Notes: a model not told the origin generated them from the sequence alone. Counted from the first letter of the stretch, positions 8,515-18,243 are shown. The stretch is 64,000 nucleotides of DNA from Polaromonas sp. CG_9.7 (GCF_015752205.1 NZ_JADOVG010000005.1:186001-250000), one strand, 5' to 3'. Numbers and translations are program-made.

Positions 8515-8553
8515 AAAAAAGCCTGGCCGCAGAGATGCAGCCAGGCTTTTTAA
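8515..8553. terminator. Bidirectional intrinsic terminator between converging TRAP genes
   Basis: AAAAGCCTGGC pairs with GCCAGGCTTTT across a short loop, with an A-run on the left and a T-run on the right. It therefore can terminate both the permease operon from the left and the binding-protein gene from the right. Confidence 0.85.
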
Positions 8554-8574
8554 CGGGTACTGACTGGTCAGCGT

Positions 8575-9657
8575 TTAGATCTTGACCGACGCCATGTAGT
8601 TGCTGAAAGCCGATTCAGAGAAACGTGCCCACAGTAACTGGTCACGCTGGAACGCACGCATGTCGGTATGAATCTTCTTGAACTCGGGCGACTTGGCCTC
8701 GTGCTCGGCAAACACTTCCATCGACGCCTTGTAGCCGGCATCCATGATGGCTTTGGGGAAGGCCTTGAGCTGGGTCTTGGCGCCGACCAGCTTTTTCAGG
8801 GCAATCGGGTTGACGGCATCGTACTTGGCCGTCATGTCGCGGGCCGCAACGGCGGTGGCCGCATCGACGATGGCCTGGAATTCGGGGCTCAGCGCTGCAT
8901 AGGCTTTGGTGTTGATGAAGAACTCCAGCTCGGCGCCGCCTTCCCACCAGCCGGGGTAGTAATAAAACGGCGCAACCTTGTTGAAGCCGAGCTTTTCGTC
9001 GTCGTAAGGACCGACAAACTCCACCGCGTCAAGCGTGCCTTTTTCAAGAGCCTGGTACACCTCGCCCGCCGGCATGTTCTGCGGCACGACGCCGAGCTTT
9101 TGCATGGCTTCGCCGAACAACCCGCCGCCCAGGCGCATCTTCAGGCCCTTCAGGTCAGCGACAGTCTTGATTTCCTTGCGGTACCAGCCGCCCATCTGGG
9201 TGCCGGTGTTGCCGGCGCTGCGGCTCTTGATGTTGTACTGGGCGTAGAACGCATCCATCAGCTTGCGGCCGTTGCCGTGTTCCATCCAGGAATCCATCTG
9301 GCGGGCCGTCAGGCCGAAAGGCACGGCGCAGCCAAAAGCAAAAATCGGGTCCTTGCCAGAGAAATAGTAAGACGCCGTTTGCGCCATCTCGACGGTGCCG
9401 TTTTGCACGGCATCGACGACGCCAAAGGCCGGCATCAGTTCGCCGGCCGCATGCACCGACACTTCAAACTTGCCGCCTGACAGGGCTTTCACCGTCTTGG
9501 CGAACATTTCGCCGCTGCCAAAAATGGTGTCCAGCGATTTGGGAAAGCTGGACGCCATGCGCCAGCGAACAGCGGTCTGCGCATGCACGGCGGGTGCAAT
9601 GCCTGCAGCCAGCACACCGGCAATGCCAGCGTTTTTAATGAGTGATCGACGATCCAT
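8575..9657 (-). CDS. TRAP transporter substrate-binding protein (DctP family, TakP-like)
   Basis: The 360-residue protein has a twin-arginine-like export signal (MDRRSLIKNAGIAGVLAAGI, cleavage probably after AVHAQ near 27). The mature DctP-type fold carries KTVADLKGLKMRLGGGLFGE, AGEVYQALEKGTLDAVEFVG and the loop GWWEGGAELEFFIN. The last motif resembles TakP from Rhodobacter sphaeroides, a sodium-dependent binder of pyruvate and other 2-oxoacids. The protein collects ligand in the periplasm for the adjacent permease pair. It is encoded convergently to them rather than in the same operon, so binding-protein level can be set independently. Substrate class is by family resemblance. Confidence 0.88.
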   Translation of the reverse strand: MDRRSLIKNAGIAGVLAAGIAPAVHAQTAVRWRMASSFPKSLDTIFGSGEMFAKTVKALSGGKFEVSVHAAGELMPAFGVVDAVQNGTVEMAQTASYYFSGKDPIFAFGCAVPFGLTARQMDSWMEHGNGRKLMDAFYAQYNIKSRSAGNTGTQMGGWYRKEIKTVADLKGLKMRLGGGLFGEAMQKLGVVPQNMPAGEVYQALEKGTLDAVEFVGPYDDEKLGFNKVAPFYYYPGWWEGGAELEFFINTKAYAALSPEFQAIVDAATAVAARDMTAKYDAVNPIALKKLVGAKTQLKAFPKAIMDAGYKASMEVFAEHEAKSPEFKKIHTDMRAFQRDQLLWARFSESAFSNYMASVKI

Positions 9658-9891
9658 GAGTGCTCTCTTTTTGAAAAGTTAACGATTGCTTGTGTCGTAT
9701 TTGCCTGTCGGTCAGCACCCAAGATTTCTTGCGGCCATGCCCGTGACAGTCACGATGGCCGCCGGTAGCGGCCTGTCTGACATTTTGTCAGTTTTTGTAC
9801 CGCTTTCGCCCCGTTGTTACCCGTAGAAAAGCGCAAAAACGGCAGGCAGGTGCCAAACGCGGTGGACAAGTTCTTCTGTGCCCCTGCTTGG

Positions 9892-11802
9892 TCAGGCCAC
9901 CGATTTCAGTATGACCTTGGCCAGCGGGTCGTGAACCTTGATGTCACCAAAACGCTGGCGGATGGCGGCCTCAATGCCGGCGGCATCCAGGCCCTGCAAG
10001 GCGAGCAGATGAGCCGGGTCACCGTGCTCAATGAACTCGTCGGACAGCCCGAGCTGCAATAGTGGCCTGAGAATGCCTGCTGCCTGCAATGCTTCACCGA
10101 CTGCGCTGCCTGCACCGCCCATGACGGCACCCTCTTCCACTGTCACCAGGGCTTCATGGCTGGCGGCGATTTTCAGCAGCAGTTCAGTGTCCAGCGGCTT
10201 GGCCCAGCGCATGTTGACAACGGTTGCGCCAAGCTTTTCAGCCGCCTGCAGCGCCGGGTACAGCAGCGTTCCGAAAGCGAGAATGGCAATGTGATGGCCT
10301 TCCCGGCGCACCTCGCCCTTGCCAAACGGAAGCGACTTCAAACCCGCCTCGGGCTCGACACCCACGCCAGCGCCACGCGGATAGCGAACGGCCACCGGCG
10401 AGTTCTGCTCGAATGCGCTGGTCAGCAATTTGCGGCACTCGTTTTCGTCAGCCGGGCAGGCAATGCCCATGTTGGGAATACAGCGCAAAAATGGAATGTC
10501 GTAGGCACCGGCATGGGTGGCACCATCGGCACCCACCAGCCCGGCGCGGTCAAGGGCAAACACCACCGGCAGGTTTTGCAGCGCCACGTCGTGAATCAGC
10601 TGGTCGTAGCCGCGCTGCAAAAAGGTCGAGTAAATCGCCACCACGGGCTTGAGGCCCTCGCAGGCCATGCCGGCGGCAAAGGTCACCGCATGCTGCTCGG
10701 CAATGCCGACATCGTGGTATCGCTTGGGAAAGCGGCGGTGGAACTCCACCATGCCCGAACCTTCGCGCATGGCCGGTGTGATGCCGACCAGGCGCGGGTC
10801 GTGCTCGGCCATGTCGCAAAGCCAGCGGCCAAACACCTGGGTAAAGGTTTGCTTGGCGGGCGTGCTGGACTTCTGCAAGCCCAAGGATGGATCGAACTTG
10901 CCGGGGCCGTGATAGGCAATCGGATCGGCTTCGGCGAGCTTGTAGCCCTGGCCTTTTTTCGTCACGACATGCAGGAACTGCGGCCCTGCGCCGGTCGCCA
11001 GCAGGTGCTTGATATTTTCCATCGTGGGAATCAGTGATTCCAGGTCATGGCCGTCGATCGGGCCGATGTAGTTGAAGCCAAAGTTCTCGAACAGCGTAGC
11101 CGGCACGACCATGCCCTTGGCATGGGATTCGAGCCGACGGGCCAACTCCAACAGCGGCGGCGCCACGCGCAGCACCTGCTTGCCGACCTGCCGGGCCGAC
11201 GCATAGAAGCGTCCGCTCATCAGTTGCGCAAGGTGGCGGTTGAGCGCGCCCACGGGCGGACTGATGCTCATGTCGTTGTCGTTGAGCACCACCAGCAGGC
11301 GGCTGTCGTCATGCACACCGGCATTGTTCAGCGCTTCAAACGCCATGCCGGCGCTCATCGAGCCATCGCCGATGATGGCCACGGCATTGCGCTCTTCGCC
11401 CTTGAACTGCGAAGCCAGCGCCATGCCGAGTGCTGCCGAGATCGAGGTCGATGAATGCGCGGTACCGAACGTGTCGTACTCGCTCTCGTCGCGCCGCGGA
11501 AAACCCGACAGCCCGCCAAACTGGCGCAAGCTGGCCATGCGTTCGCGTCGGCCCGTCAGGATCTTGTGCGGATAGGTTTGGTGGCCCACGTCCCAGACCA
11601 GGCGGTCGTCGGGCGTGTTAAAGACATAGTGCAGGGCCACCGTCAGTTCGACCGTGCCCAGGTTGGAGCTTAGATGCCCACCGGTTTTGGAAACGCTGTC
11701 GAGCACGTAGGCGCGCAATTCGTCGGCCAGCGTCTTGATCTGCGCGCGTGGCAGCCTGCGCAGGTCAGCCGGACTGTTGATGGTTTCGAGCAATGAGTAC
11801 AT
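9892..11802 (-). CDS. dxs: 1-deoxy-D-xylulose-5-phosphate synthase
   Basis: The 636-residue protein is full length for Dxs. It makes DXP from pyruvate and glyceraldehyde-3-phosphate, the first step of the MEP isoprenoid pathway. The thiamine-diphosphate site [18 protein letters not shown] and the transketolase-like pyrimidine domain [20 protein letters not shown] are clear. The C-terminal transketolase domain ends normally. It follows ispA by 37 bp and xseB upstream, forming the xseB-ispA-dxs operon common in proteobacteria. Confidence 0.98.
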   Translation of the reverse strand: MYSLLETINSPADLRRLPRAQIKTLADELRAYVLDSVSKTGGHLSSNLGTVELTVALHYVFNTPDDRLVWDVGHQTYPHKILTGRRERMASLRQFGGLSGFPRRDESEYDTFGTAHSSTSISAALGMALASQFKGEERNAVAIIGDGSMSAGMAFEALNNAGVHDDSRLLVVLNDNDMSISPPVGALNRHLAQLMSGRFYASARQVGKQVLRVAPPLLELARRLESHAKGMVVPATLFENFGFNYIGPIDGHDLESLIPTMENIKHLLATGAGPQFLHVVTKKGQGYKLAEADPIAYHGPGKFDPSLGLQKSSTPAKQTFTQVFGRWLCDMAEHDPRLVGITPAMREGSGMVEFHRRFPKRYHDVGIAEQHAVTFAAGMACEGLKPVVAIYSTFLQRGYDQLIHDVALQNLPVVFALDRAGLVGADGATHAGAYDIPFLRCIPNMGIACPADENECRKLLTSAFEQNSPVAVRYPRGAGVGVEPEAGLKSLPFGKGEVRREGHHIAILAFGTLLYPALQAAEKLGATVVNMRWAKPLDTELLLKIAASHEALVTVEEGAVMGGAGSAVGEALQAAGILRPLLQLGLSDEFIEHGDPAHLLALQGLDAAGIEAAIRQRFGDIKVHDPLAKVILKSVA

Positions 11803-11839
11803 CGTGGTGTGTTTCCTTTATGGCCGGGCCAGGCCGTGA

Positions 11840-12811
11840 TCAGTGCTGCCGGTTGACCAGCATGTCGGCCAGTGCCCGCAAGGCGTGGGTATTTTCAAGC
11901 TGGCTGGCCTGAAGACTGGCCAGGGCTTTTGCCAGCAATTCTTGTGCATAGCGCTGCGAAGCCTCCAGCCCCATCAGCGAGACGAAGGTGGGTTTGTTTT
12001 GGGCCGCATCCTTGCCGGCTGTCTTGCCCAGCGTGGCGGCGTCGGCCGTCACGTCCAGAATGTCGTCGACGACCTGGAACGCCAGGCCGATAGCGGCACC
12101 GTAGTCCCGCAAGGCATCGAGCGCCAGCGGGGCGGCGCTGCCGCAGGCAGCGCCCATCATCACACTGGCTTGCAGCAATGCGCCGGTCTTGAGGCGGTGC
12201 ATTTCGTGCAATTGTGCAGAGGTCAGCGGCAAGCCAATGCTGGCCAGGTCAATGGCTTGACCGCCGGCCATGCCCTGATAACCGGCCGCCATGGCCAGCA
12301 GGCGGCACAGGCGCGCCTGCGTCGCGGCGTCGACTGACGCATCGTCGGGGGTCAGCAGCTCGAACGCCAGCGCCTGCAGGGCATCGCCGGCCAGCAGCGC
12401 CTGCGCTTCGCCAAACTGCACATGCACCGTGGGCTTGCCGCGGCGCAATACGTCGTTGTCCATGCACGGCATGTCGTCATGCACCAGCGAGTAGGCATGA
12501 ATCAGCTCGACCGCGCAGGCCGGACGCAAAGCCACCGGCGCAGCGCCATTGACCGCGTTGCAGGCCGCCATGACCAGCAACGGACGCAGCCGCTTGCCGC
12601 CGTCAAGAACGGCATAGCGCATGGCGTCACCAAGGCCGGCCGGTGCTGGCGCATCGGCCGGGCTGGCCACCCATCGGGACAAGGCGCCTTCGATGGCGGC
12701 GAGTTGCCCAGCGCTCCAGGCGTCCAGGTCAAACAGGGGAATATGTTCAGGAGCGTTCAATTCAGTGGTCTTTTGCGCTGGGGCGGTGACGCCGTTGATA
12801 ACAGGAAACAT
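11840..12811 (-). CDS. ispA: Polyprenyl (farnesyl/geranyl) diphosphate synthase
   Basis: The 323-residue trans-prenyltransferase condenses IPP with allylic diphosphates to farnesyl diphosphate in the cytoplasm. The two aspartate-rich motifs are present: FARM DDMPCMDND at 112-120 and SARM DDILD at 249-253. The GGKRLRP IPP-binding strip lies at 71-77. It is the middle gene of xseB-ispA-dxs. The first 25 residues are poorly conserved in the family, so an internal start is possible. Confidence 0.95.
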   Translation of the reverse strand: MFPVINGVTAPAQKTTELNAPEHIPLFDLDAWSAGQLAAIEGALSRWVASPADAPAPAGLGDAMRYAVLDGGKRLRPLLVMAACNAVNGAAPVALRPACAVELIHAYSLVHDDMPCMDNDVLRRGKPTVHVQFGEAQALLAGDALQALAFELLTPDDASVDAATQARLCRLLAMAAGYQGMAGGQAIDLASIGLPLTSAQLHEMHRLKTGALLQASVMMGAACGSAAPLALDALRDYGAAIGLAFQVVDDILDVTADAATLGKTAGKDAAQNKPTFVSLMGLEASQRYAQELLAKALASLQASQLENTHALRALADMLVNRQH

Positions 12812-12912
12812 GGGAACGTATTCAGTACAAGCCAGCCCGCTGCATGTTTGCCTGCAGCGCTACGCGCAAGGTCAAGCATGGGCGGGTTGCATTGAAAATG
12901 CCAAACAATGGT

Positions 12913-13197
12913 CTAAGCCTGGGTCCAGGGTTTGAGCTCGGAGCCTTCGAGCACCTTGATCTGGGTTTCAACTGCTTCGAGCCGGTCCCGGCAAAACTTG
13001 AGCAACTGCGCGCCGCGCTGATAGCCCGTGAGCAACTGGTCCAGCGGCAACTGGCCAGATTCCAGCCGTGCAACCAGCCCTTCGAGTTCCTGCAGCGCGG
13101 CCTCGTAGGTGGCAGGCAGCGCTGGCAAGGGCGTGGCACTGGCAGTTAAGCCCGGCGCAGGCGAAGAGGCAGTAGAGGAAGCGGAGCTTTTGGCCAT
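12913..13197 (-). CDS. xseB: Exodeoxyribonuclease VII small subunit
   Basis: The 94-residue protein has the XseB helical hairpin with the family signature [20 protein letters not shown] and [20 protein letters not shown]. The N-terminal 25 residues are low complexity (Ser/Ala/Pro). It is the non-catalytic partner of XseA, which is elsewhere. It is the first gene of the isoprenoid operon, 101 bp upstream of ispA. Confidence 0.95.
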   Translation of the reverse strand: MAKSSASSTASSPAPGLTASATPLPALPATYEAALQELEGLVARLESGQLPLDQLLTGYQRGAQLLKFCRDRLEAVETQIKVLEGSELKPWTQA

Positions 13198-13475
13198 GTG
13201 AATAAGGTTCTGTGGCTGATTTTAAAGGTTTGCAGTTATTTTGAATGTAGGCACCCGCAAAGCCGGGTGGTCAGGCATTATCCCGCTGGCTGCAGATGGG
13301 CACTTGAAGGCAGGCTGCGCAGGTACACTTGATAACCATTCTTGATGCCGGATCTGGCCATATACATGGCGAATTCACCCTATTTTTTGTCCGCAGGCTG
13401 CTTACTGCCTGCTTGTTCACCCGGCTTTTATACCGTTGCCTCGCCTGGCTTCGGCCGCCTGTTGAGAGAAACCCG

Positions 13476-14594
13476 ATGACCGATAAAAGCCTTCGGCTGT
13501 TGCAAGCCACCAGCCAGCTTCCCATTTCCAGCTATTTTGATACCGGGCTTTACCAGCGCGAACAGCAAAAACTGTTTGCGCACGGACCGCGTTACCTGGG
13601 CCATGAACTCGCTGTGCCCAACCTTGGCGATTACTACACGCTGCCTCAGGAAGGCGATGGCCGCGCGCTGGTGCGCAATGCCTCGGGCATCGAGCTGATT
13701 TCCAACGTCTGCCGGCATCGCCAGTCCATCATGCTGCAGGGACGGGGCAACACCGGCAGCAACATCGTCTGCCCGCTGCACCGCTGGACCTACAACACCT
13801 CGGGCGAACTGGTTGGTGCGCCGCATTTTGAAGTTGACCCCTGCCTGAACCTGAACCGCTACAAGACAACGACCTGGAACGGCCTGGTGTTCGAAGACAC
13901 CGGCCGCGATGTGGCCACCGACATGGCAGCGCTGGGCCATATGGCTGACCTGGATTTTTCGGGTTATCAGCTCGACAAGGTGCATCGGCATGAATGCAAC
14001 TACAACTGGAAGACCTTTATCGAGGTCTACCTGGAGGACTACCACGTCGGCCCCTTCCATCCCGGGCTGGGCGGCTTCGTCACCACCGACGACCTGCGCT
14101 GGGAGCTGGCGTCCACATATTCCATGCAGACCGTGGGTGTGTCCGACAAACTCGGCAAGCCTGGCACCGATGTTTACAAGCTCTGGCACGACGTGGTGCT
14201 GCAGTACCGAAATGGCCAGCCGCCCAAGTACGGTGCGATCTGGCTGACGTGCTACCCGCACATCATGATCGAGTGGTACCCGCATACGCTGGTGGTCAGC
14301 TCGTTGCACCCGCAAGGGCCGGACAAGACGCTGAACGTGGTGGAATTTTTCTATCCCGAGGAAATCTGCGCCTTCGAGCGCGAGTTCATCGAAGCCCAGC
14401 AGGCCGCCTACATGGAAACCTGCGTGGAAGACGATGAATTGGCCTTGCGCATGGACGCCGGCCGCAAGGCGCTGATGCTGCGCGGCGACAACGAATTCGG
14501 TCCCTACCAGAGCCCGATGGAAGACGGCATGCAGCACTTTCACGAGTGGTACCGCCGTGAAATGGGCGCCAGCAAAACTACCCAGATGATTTGA
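13476..14594 (+). CDS. Rieske non-heme iron oxygenase, alpha-subunit family
   Basis: From the ATG at 13476 the protein has 372 residues. A Rieske [2Fe-2S] domain is shown by C79-R-H81 and C99-P-L-H102 (NVCRHRQS and CPLHRWTY). The catalytic domain has the mononuclear iron motif EDYHVGPFHPG with H190 and H195. These are the hallmarks of ring-hydroxylating or demethylating oxygenase alpha subunits. No beta subunit, ferredoxin or reductase gene is adjacent, so it is probably a homomultimeric single-component oxygenase using a distant reductase; the substrate is unknown. The frame is open upstream to 13329, but those 49 residues show no homology. Confidence 0.88.
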   Translation: MTDKSLRLLQATSQLPISSYFDTGLYQREQQKLFAHGPRYLGHELAVPNLGDYYTLPQEGDGRALVRNASGIELISNVCRHRQSIMLQGRGNTGSNIVCPLHRWTYNTSGELVGAPHFEVDPCLNLNRYKTTTWNGLVFEDTGRDVATDMAALGHMADLDFSGYQLDKVHRHECNYNWKTFIEVYLEDYHVGPFHPGLGGFVTTDDLRWELASTYSMQTVGVSDKLGKPGTDVYKLWHDVVLQYRNGQPPKYGAIWLTCYPHIMIEWYPHTLVVSSLHPQGPDKTLNVVEFFYPEEICAFEREFIEAQQAAYMETCVEDDELALRMDAGRKALMLRGDNEFGPYQSPMEDGMQHFHEWYRREMGASKTTQMI

Positions 14595-14617
14595 GGGCAT
14601 GCATCCGTCAGCTTGAT

Positions 14618-14634
14618 GCTATTTATTGAATAGC
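14618..14634. repeat. GCTAT-N7-ATAGC dispersed repeat, copy 2
   Basis: GCTATTTATTGAATAGC is a 17-bp unit between the Rieske gene and the DMT transporter gene, with the same arms as the copy at 5793. Confidence 0.6.
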
Positions 14635-14697
14635 TGCCCACGCATGCTGGGCATGCGCAAAAGACATTTTTAACCCACAAAATCCGAAAATCAAACG

Positions 14698-15600
14698 ATG
14701 CAAGCCGTCTGGATGGTCCTGTCCGCTTTCCTGATCGCCTCCATGGGCGTGTGCGTCAAGTTTGCGTCCGCGCACTTCACCAGCGCCGAACTGGTGTTTT
14801 ACCGGGGCGTGGTGAGCGTTGTCTTCATGGCAATGTATGCGCGTGTCCACGGCACGTCCCTGCGCACGGCCTACCCGGCCATGCACGCCTGGCGCAGCGT
14901 GATCGGCGTGATGTCGCTGTCGGCCTGGTTTTATGCGATTGCCCACTTGCCCCTGGCCACTGCCATGACGCTGAACTACATGAGCAGCGTATGGATTGCC
15001 GCTTTTCTGGTCGGCGGCGCGCTGATGCTTGGCAAGCCGGGCAAAAAGGGACCGAAACAGGGTCCGCTGGTGTTGGCGATTCTGGCCAGCTTTGGCGGCG
15101 TGGTCATGCTGCTGCGCCCCGCGATGGACCAGAACCAGAGTTTTGCCGGCCTGATTGGGCTGCTGTCGGGGTTGGGTGCCGCCTTTGCCTACATGCAGGT
15201 CATGGCGATTTCACGCATGGGAGAGCCCGAAATACGCACGGTGTTTTACTTTGGCGTTGGCACCGCGGTCGCGGGCGGCCTGGGCATGGCACTGACCGGC
15301 ACTTCGGCGTGGAGCTGGGAGCAGGCTTTGTGGCTGCCCCCCATCGGCATCCTGGCATCACTCGGACAACTGGCCATGACCAAGGCCTACGCAATGTCGA
15401 AAAACCATGGCAGCACCTTGATGGTCGCCAATCTGCAATATTCGGGAATTGTGTTTGCCGCGCTCTACAGCCTGGTCCTTTTTGGTGACACTATTCCCCT
15501 GACGGGCTGGGCCGGCATGGCACTGATCGTTGTCAGCGCTGTGGCTGCCACGATGCTGCGGGCCCGCGCGGCACCCAATGCGCCGGCTGAAGAACATTGA
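14698..15600 (+). CDS. DMT-superfamily EamA-type transporter
   Basis: The 300-residue integral membrane protein has about ten helices in two EamA repeats. The first repeat starts MQAVWMVLSAFLIASMGVCVKF and contains SAELVFYRGVVSVVFMAMYA; the second includes LGQLAMTKAYAMS. It ends in a short charged tail. Members export metabolites or amino acids; the substrate cannot be read from sequence. It lies 24 bp upstream of a sulfurtransferase and may be co-transcribed with it. Confidence 0.88.
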   Translation: MQAVWMVLSAFLIASMGVCVKFASAHFTSAELVFYRGVVSVVFMAMYARVHGTSLRTAYPAMHAWRSVIGVMSLSAWFYAIAHLPLATAMTLNYMSSVWIAAFLVGGALMLGKPGKKGPKQGPLVLAILASFGGVVMLLRPAMDQNQSFAGLIGLLSGLGAAFAYMQVMAISRMGEPEIRTVFYFGVGTAVAGGLGMALTGTSAWSWEQALWLPPIGILASLGQLAMTKAYAMSKNHGSTLMVANLQYSGIVFAALYSLVLFGDTIPLTGWAGMALIVVSAVAATMLRARAAPNAPAEEH

Positions 15601-15624
15601 GACTGCTTTACCCAAGGAACCCTC

Positions 15625-16527
15625 ATGACAAACTACACCACCCTGATTTCAGCCGAACAATTGCAAGCCCTGACGAAAAGCGGTCAGCCACTGCGCATCT
15701 TCGACTGCAGTTTTGATTTAATGCAGCCCCACGCGGGAATGCAAAACTACCTGAAATCGCATATTCCCGGCGCCATCTACGCGGATCTGGAAACCGCCCT
15801 GACGGCGCGTCACGGCGTGCCCGGTGCGCATGGGTTGATTACGGCCTCGGGCGCCGATGCGCCGGCCTCGGGAGGACGCCATCCGCTGCCCAACCGCGAA
15901 AAGTTCGCCACCTGGCTGTCCAGCGTCGGCATGGGCAATGAAATGCAGGCGGTCGTCTATGACTGCAACCAGGCCAACTACTGCGGCCGCTTGTGGTGGA
16001 TGCTGAAATGGGCCGGCCATGAAAATGTCGCCATGCTTGATGGCGGTCTGCAGGCCTGGCAAGCAGCAGGCGGCGCAGTCAACAGCGGCGAAGAGCCTGG
16101 CCACTTCCAGACCAACTTTCTGACCGGACCGGAACGCGCCCTGTTGGTGGATGCGCAAACCATTGTCAGCCAGCTCGGCCGTCCAACCCAGACCTTGATC
16201 GATGCACGGGCCACGCCGCGCTTCAAAGGAGAAATCGAGCCGCTTGACCCGGTCGCCGGGCATATTCCGGGGGCGCTCAACCGCCCTTTTGGCTTGAACC
16301 TGATGCCAGACGGAAAATTCAAGCCTGCCGATCAATTGAAAGCCGAATTCATGGCCCTGCTGGGTCAGCGTGATCCGGCCAGCGTGGTTCACCACTGCGG
16401 CAGCGGCGTCAGCGCCCTGCCCAACCTGGTGGCGATGGAAATTGCGGGACTGGGACGAACGGCGCTGTACGCTGGCAGCTGGAGCGACTGGTGCAAGGAT
16501 CCGGAGCGTGCTGTCGCGCAAGGTTGA
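15625..16527 (+). CDS. Two-domain sulfurtransferase (thiosulfate/3-mercaptopyruvate type)
   Basis: The 300-residue protein has tandem rhodanese domains. The second carries the active-site loop HHCGSGVSAL, with catalytic Cys about residue 258. The CGSGV(S/T)A loop is typical of 3-mercaptopyruvate sulfurtransferases (SseA) rather than classic thiosulfate rhodanese (CRKGVTA). The first domain, with VYDCNQANYCGRLWW, is the inactive structural copy, though it has a Cys near that point. It moves sulfane sulfur to cyanide or protein acceptors. A GGAACCC site (15617) precedes the ATG. A strong terminator follows at 16554-16591. Confidence 0.93.
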   Translation: MTNYTTLISAEQLQALTKSGQPLRIFDCSFDLMQPHAGMQNYLKSHIPGAIYADLETALTARHGVPGAHGLITASGADAPASGGRHPLPNREKFATWLSSVGMGNEMQAVVYDCNQANYCGRLWWMLKWAGHENVAMLDGGLQAWQAAGGAVNSGEEPGHFQTNFLTGPERALLVDAQTIVSQLGRPTQTLIDARATPRFKGEIEPLDPVAGHIPGALNRPFGLNLMPDGKFKPADQLKAEFMALLGQRDPASVVHHCGSGVSALPNLVAMEIAGLGRTALYAGSWSDWCKDPERAVAQG

Positions 16528-16553
16528 AACGCGCCAGAACCCACTGCATGGCA

Positions 16554-16591
16554 AAAAAGCCTGATGCGTGATGAGCGCATCAGGCTTTTTT
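16554..16591. terminator. Intrinsic terminator after the sulfurtransferase gene
   Basis: AAAAAGCCTGATGCG (16554-16568) pairs perfectly with CGCATCAGGCTTTTT (16576-16590) over a 7-base loop. Runs of A and T on both sides allow termination of the converging lipoprotein gene as well. Confidence 0.9.
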
Positions 16592-16624
16592 AAAATTGGA
16601 GAATCAAATATATTTGATTTGGTA

Positions 16625-16846
16625 TCAGCCGCCAGAGCCGCTAGCGGCTTTGGCAGGCGGCATGGCGGAGCCATTTCCCATCGACCCTGATCCGGTACCA
16701 GATGAACCCATGGGCGGGCTGGTGGAAGAAGTCCCTGGTGTCCTGGGAGTCGAAGTGTCTGATGTCTTGTTGCAGCCTGAAAGGGCCAGCGCAGCAACCA
16801 GAGCCAGCGCAGCAGCGGTTCCGGTTTTCAGTTTGGATGGATGCAT
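16625..16846 (-). CDS. Small Ser/Gly/Pro-rich lipoprotein
   Basis: The 73-residue protein has a basic start (MHPSKLKTG), a hydrophobic signal segment and a lipobox LALSGC (Cys about residue 24). The mature part is low complexity, rich in Ser, Thr, Gly and Pro. It would be lipidated and anchored in the envelope; no domain is recognisable. An upstream GGAAACCCC stretch (16849-16857 on the reverse strand) is the probable ribosome-binding area. It is divergent from a KGG-repeat stress gene. Confidence 0.75.
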   Translation of the reverse strand: MHPSKLKTGTAAALALVAALALSGCNKTSDTSTPRTPGTSSTSPPMGSSGTGSGSMGNGSAMPPAKAASGSGG

Positions 16847-17186
16847 AGGGGTTTCCTTTGAAAAAGAGGGGCGGCTAACTAACTGTCAGCCAGTGGTCAA
16901 TTTAGCGGGTCTTCTTTTAATTGACACATGAGACACCGGCTTCTCGAAATGTAGGAATTTTTCGCCTTGGCGTCTTGGAATAAGACCAGACATCTGCACG
17001 GATCAAGACAAAACCGATCTTTTTGATTCCTGCTGTCCTACACAAAAAAATCATCCAATATCGACAAAATTGATAAAAATTATATTTAAAACAATAATTC
17101 AAAAAATATAGCGCAGGTTACTTTCGTCCATGAGGCGCTGACATGGATTGCGAATTTCAAAGCGTGTATTTAAAGGAGATACTGAA
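16847..17186. other. AT-rich divergent intergenic region
   Basis: These 340 bp lie between the divergent lipoprotein and KGG-protein genes and must hold both promoters. The right half (about 17035-17115) is strikingly AT-rich for this genome. A clear ribosome-binding site AAAGGAG (17172-17178) serves the right gene. No terminator or RNA gene was recognised. Confidence 0.45.
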
Positions 17187-17399
17187 ATGGCAAATAGCAA
17201 GCAAGACAGTAAATTCACTGGCAATCCAGGTGGAAAAGGCGAACGTGGCTTTGCGGCCATGGACCCCAAGCGACAGCGTGAAATTGCCAGGGAAGGTGGC
17301 AGGGCGGCACACCAAAGCGGCAACGCGCATGAGTTCACTTCGGAAGAAGCGCGCATAGCCGGTCGCAAAGGGGGCCAGGCAAGTACCAAGCAGCGCTAA
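17187..17399 (+). CDS. KGG-repeat general stress protein
   Basis: From the ATG at 17187, chosen because AAAGGAG sits 8 bases upstream, the protein has 70 residues. It is very hydrophilic and contains the KGG/GsiB-like repeats NPGGKGERGFAAMD, EIAREGGRAAH and RIAGRKGGQAS. Proteins with this motif (Pfam KGG) are small, disordered, stress- or starvation-induced proteins found from Bacillus (GsiB) to proteobacteria. The reading frame can be extended upstream to 17148, but only the internal start has a Shine-Dalgarno. It heads a block of small genes that may share a stress role. Confidence 0.85.
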   Translation: MANSKQDSKFTGNPGGKGERGFAAMDPKRQREIAREGGRAAHQSGNAHEFTSEEARIAGRKGGQASTKQR

Positions 17400-17696
17400 A
17401 AAGCCGTATCGGCCAGCAGCAAAGGGCAATTCAGGCGCTGTTTTGTGCTTGCACTTTGTCTGAAAATAATCAACTGTTGCATTCAGACGGCTTGCGCAGA
17501 TAGCGGTAATTAGCCAACGCTTTTTAAATGGTCGCCACAGGCTGAAGTATTAAAAATTTACTTTCAACTTGAAACCCCTTCTACGATCTTCAGGGAAAAA
17601 CCGGAACCAAGATTTGGTTGAAATGTTTAAATCCAGGCTTTCAACTGATCCAATCCGGCTGTGCATGAAAACCGGAAGACATTGGCCGTCAGTGTT

Positions 17697-17870
17697 TTAA
17701 TTGATCAACCATGCGTGACGTGCCAGACCCAACGATTTATGTGGATTGTCTTTCAACTGCTCTGAATTCGGACCCTGCTCTTTGCAGCCCTTAGTGCCGT
17801 TATCGGGACGCTCTGGCTGGCTTCTCGAAGGTTTCGACTCTCGCCCGCTGTCTGGCTTGTAAGTTTTCAC
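17697..17870 (-). CDS. Small hydrophilic protein with a strong ribosome-binding site
   Basis: A GTG start at 17868-17870 lies 6 bases downstream of AGGGAGG, a near-perfect Shine-Dalgarno. The 57-residue product begins MKTYKPDSGRESKPSRSQ and is rich in Lys, Ser, Pro and Glu with no hydrophobic segment, so it is probably disordered and cytoplasmic. No family is recognised. The frame extends further upstream (to 17933), but that part lacks a start signal. Support comes from the ribosome-binding site and from neighbours of similar type. Confidence 0.5.
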   Translation of the reverse strand: MKTYKPDSGRESKPSRSQPERPDNGTKGCKEQGPNSEQLKDNPHKSLGLARHAWLIN

Positions 17871-18129
17871 GATGCCCTCCCTACAGATTGGCAACCGACC
17901 CGAAACGAAAAACAGGCAGCTACAGAACGCCAATGTCTGGCACTTACTTTAAGCAACACAGCAAGTCCGCTTTGTAGGAATTTATTGAAATGGCATTAAG
18001 GAAATTCTTAACTGCTGACCAAACAGACATGACAGTTGAAAGACTTCAAAGCATTTGATGCTTTAGTCCTGCTAACCCCATAAACAGCGGGTCAAGTTAC
18101 TTTTCCGATTGGCTTGAAACTGAGCCAGT

Positions 18130-18234
18130 TCAGGAAATCATAGGCATTGGAGTGGGTTGCACTTCCCCAGGTTCAGGGGGTGTAGACAAAGGCTGAACAG
18201 GTTCCGGAGGAGGTACGTTTGGGTTGGTGGCCAT
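18130..18234 (-). CDS. Proline-rich microprotein (34 residues)
   Basis: An ATG at 18232-18234 opens a 34-codon frame ending at TGA 18130-18132. The product MATNPNVPPPEPVQPLST continues with PPEPGEVQPTP and is about one third proline. It starts 9 bases downstream of the stop of the acidic small gene at 18244-18540 and may be its last cistron. No strong Shine-Dalgarno is visible, so translation may depend on coupling. No domain is recognised. Confidence 0.4.
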   Translation of the reverse strand: MATNPNVPPPEPVQPLSTPPEPGEVQPTPMPMIS

Positions 18235-18243
18235 ATGTTGCTT

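Noticed and set aside
13329-13475. N-terminal extension of the Rieske oxygenase frame
   Set aside because: The 49 extra residues have no homology and would form an odd hydrophobic lead; the ATG at 13476 fits the family start.
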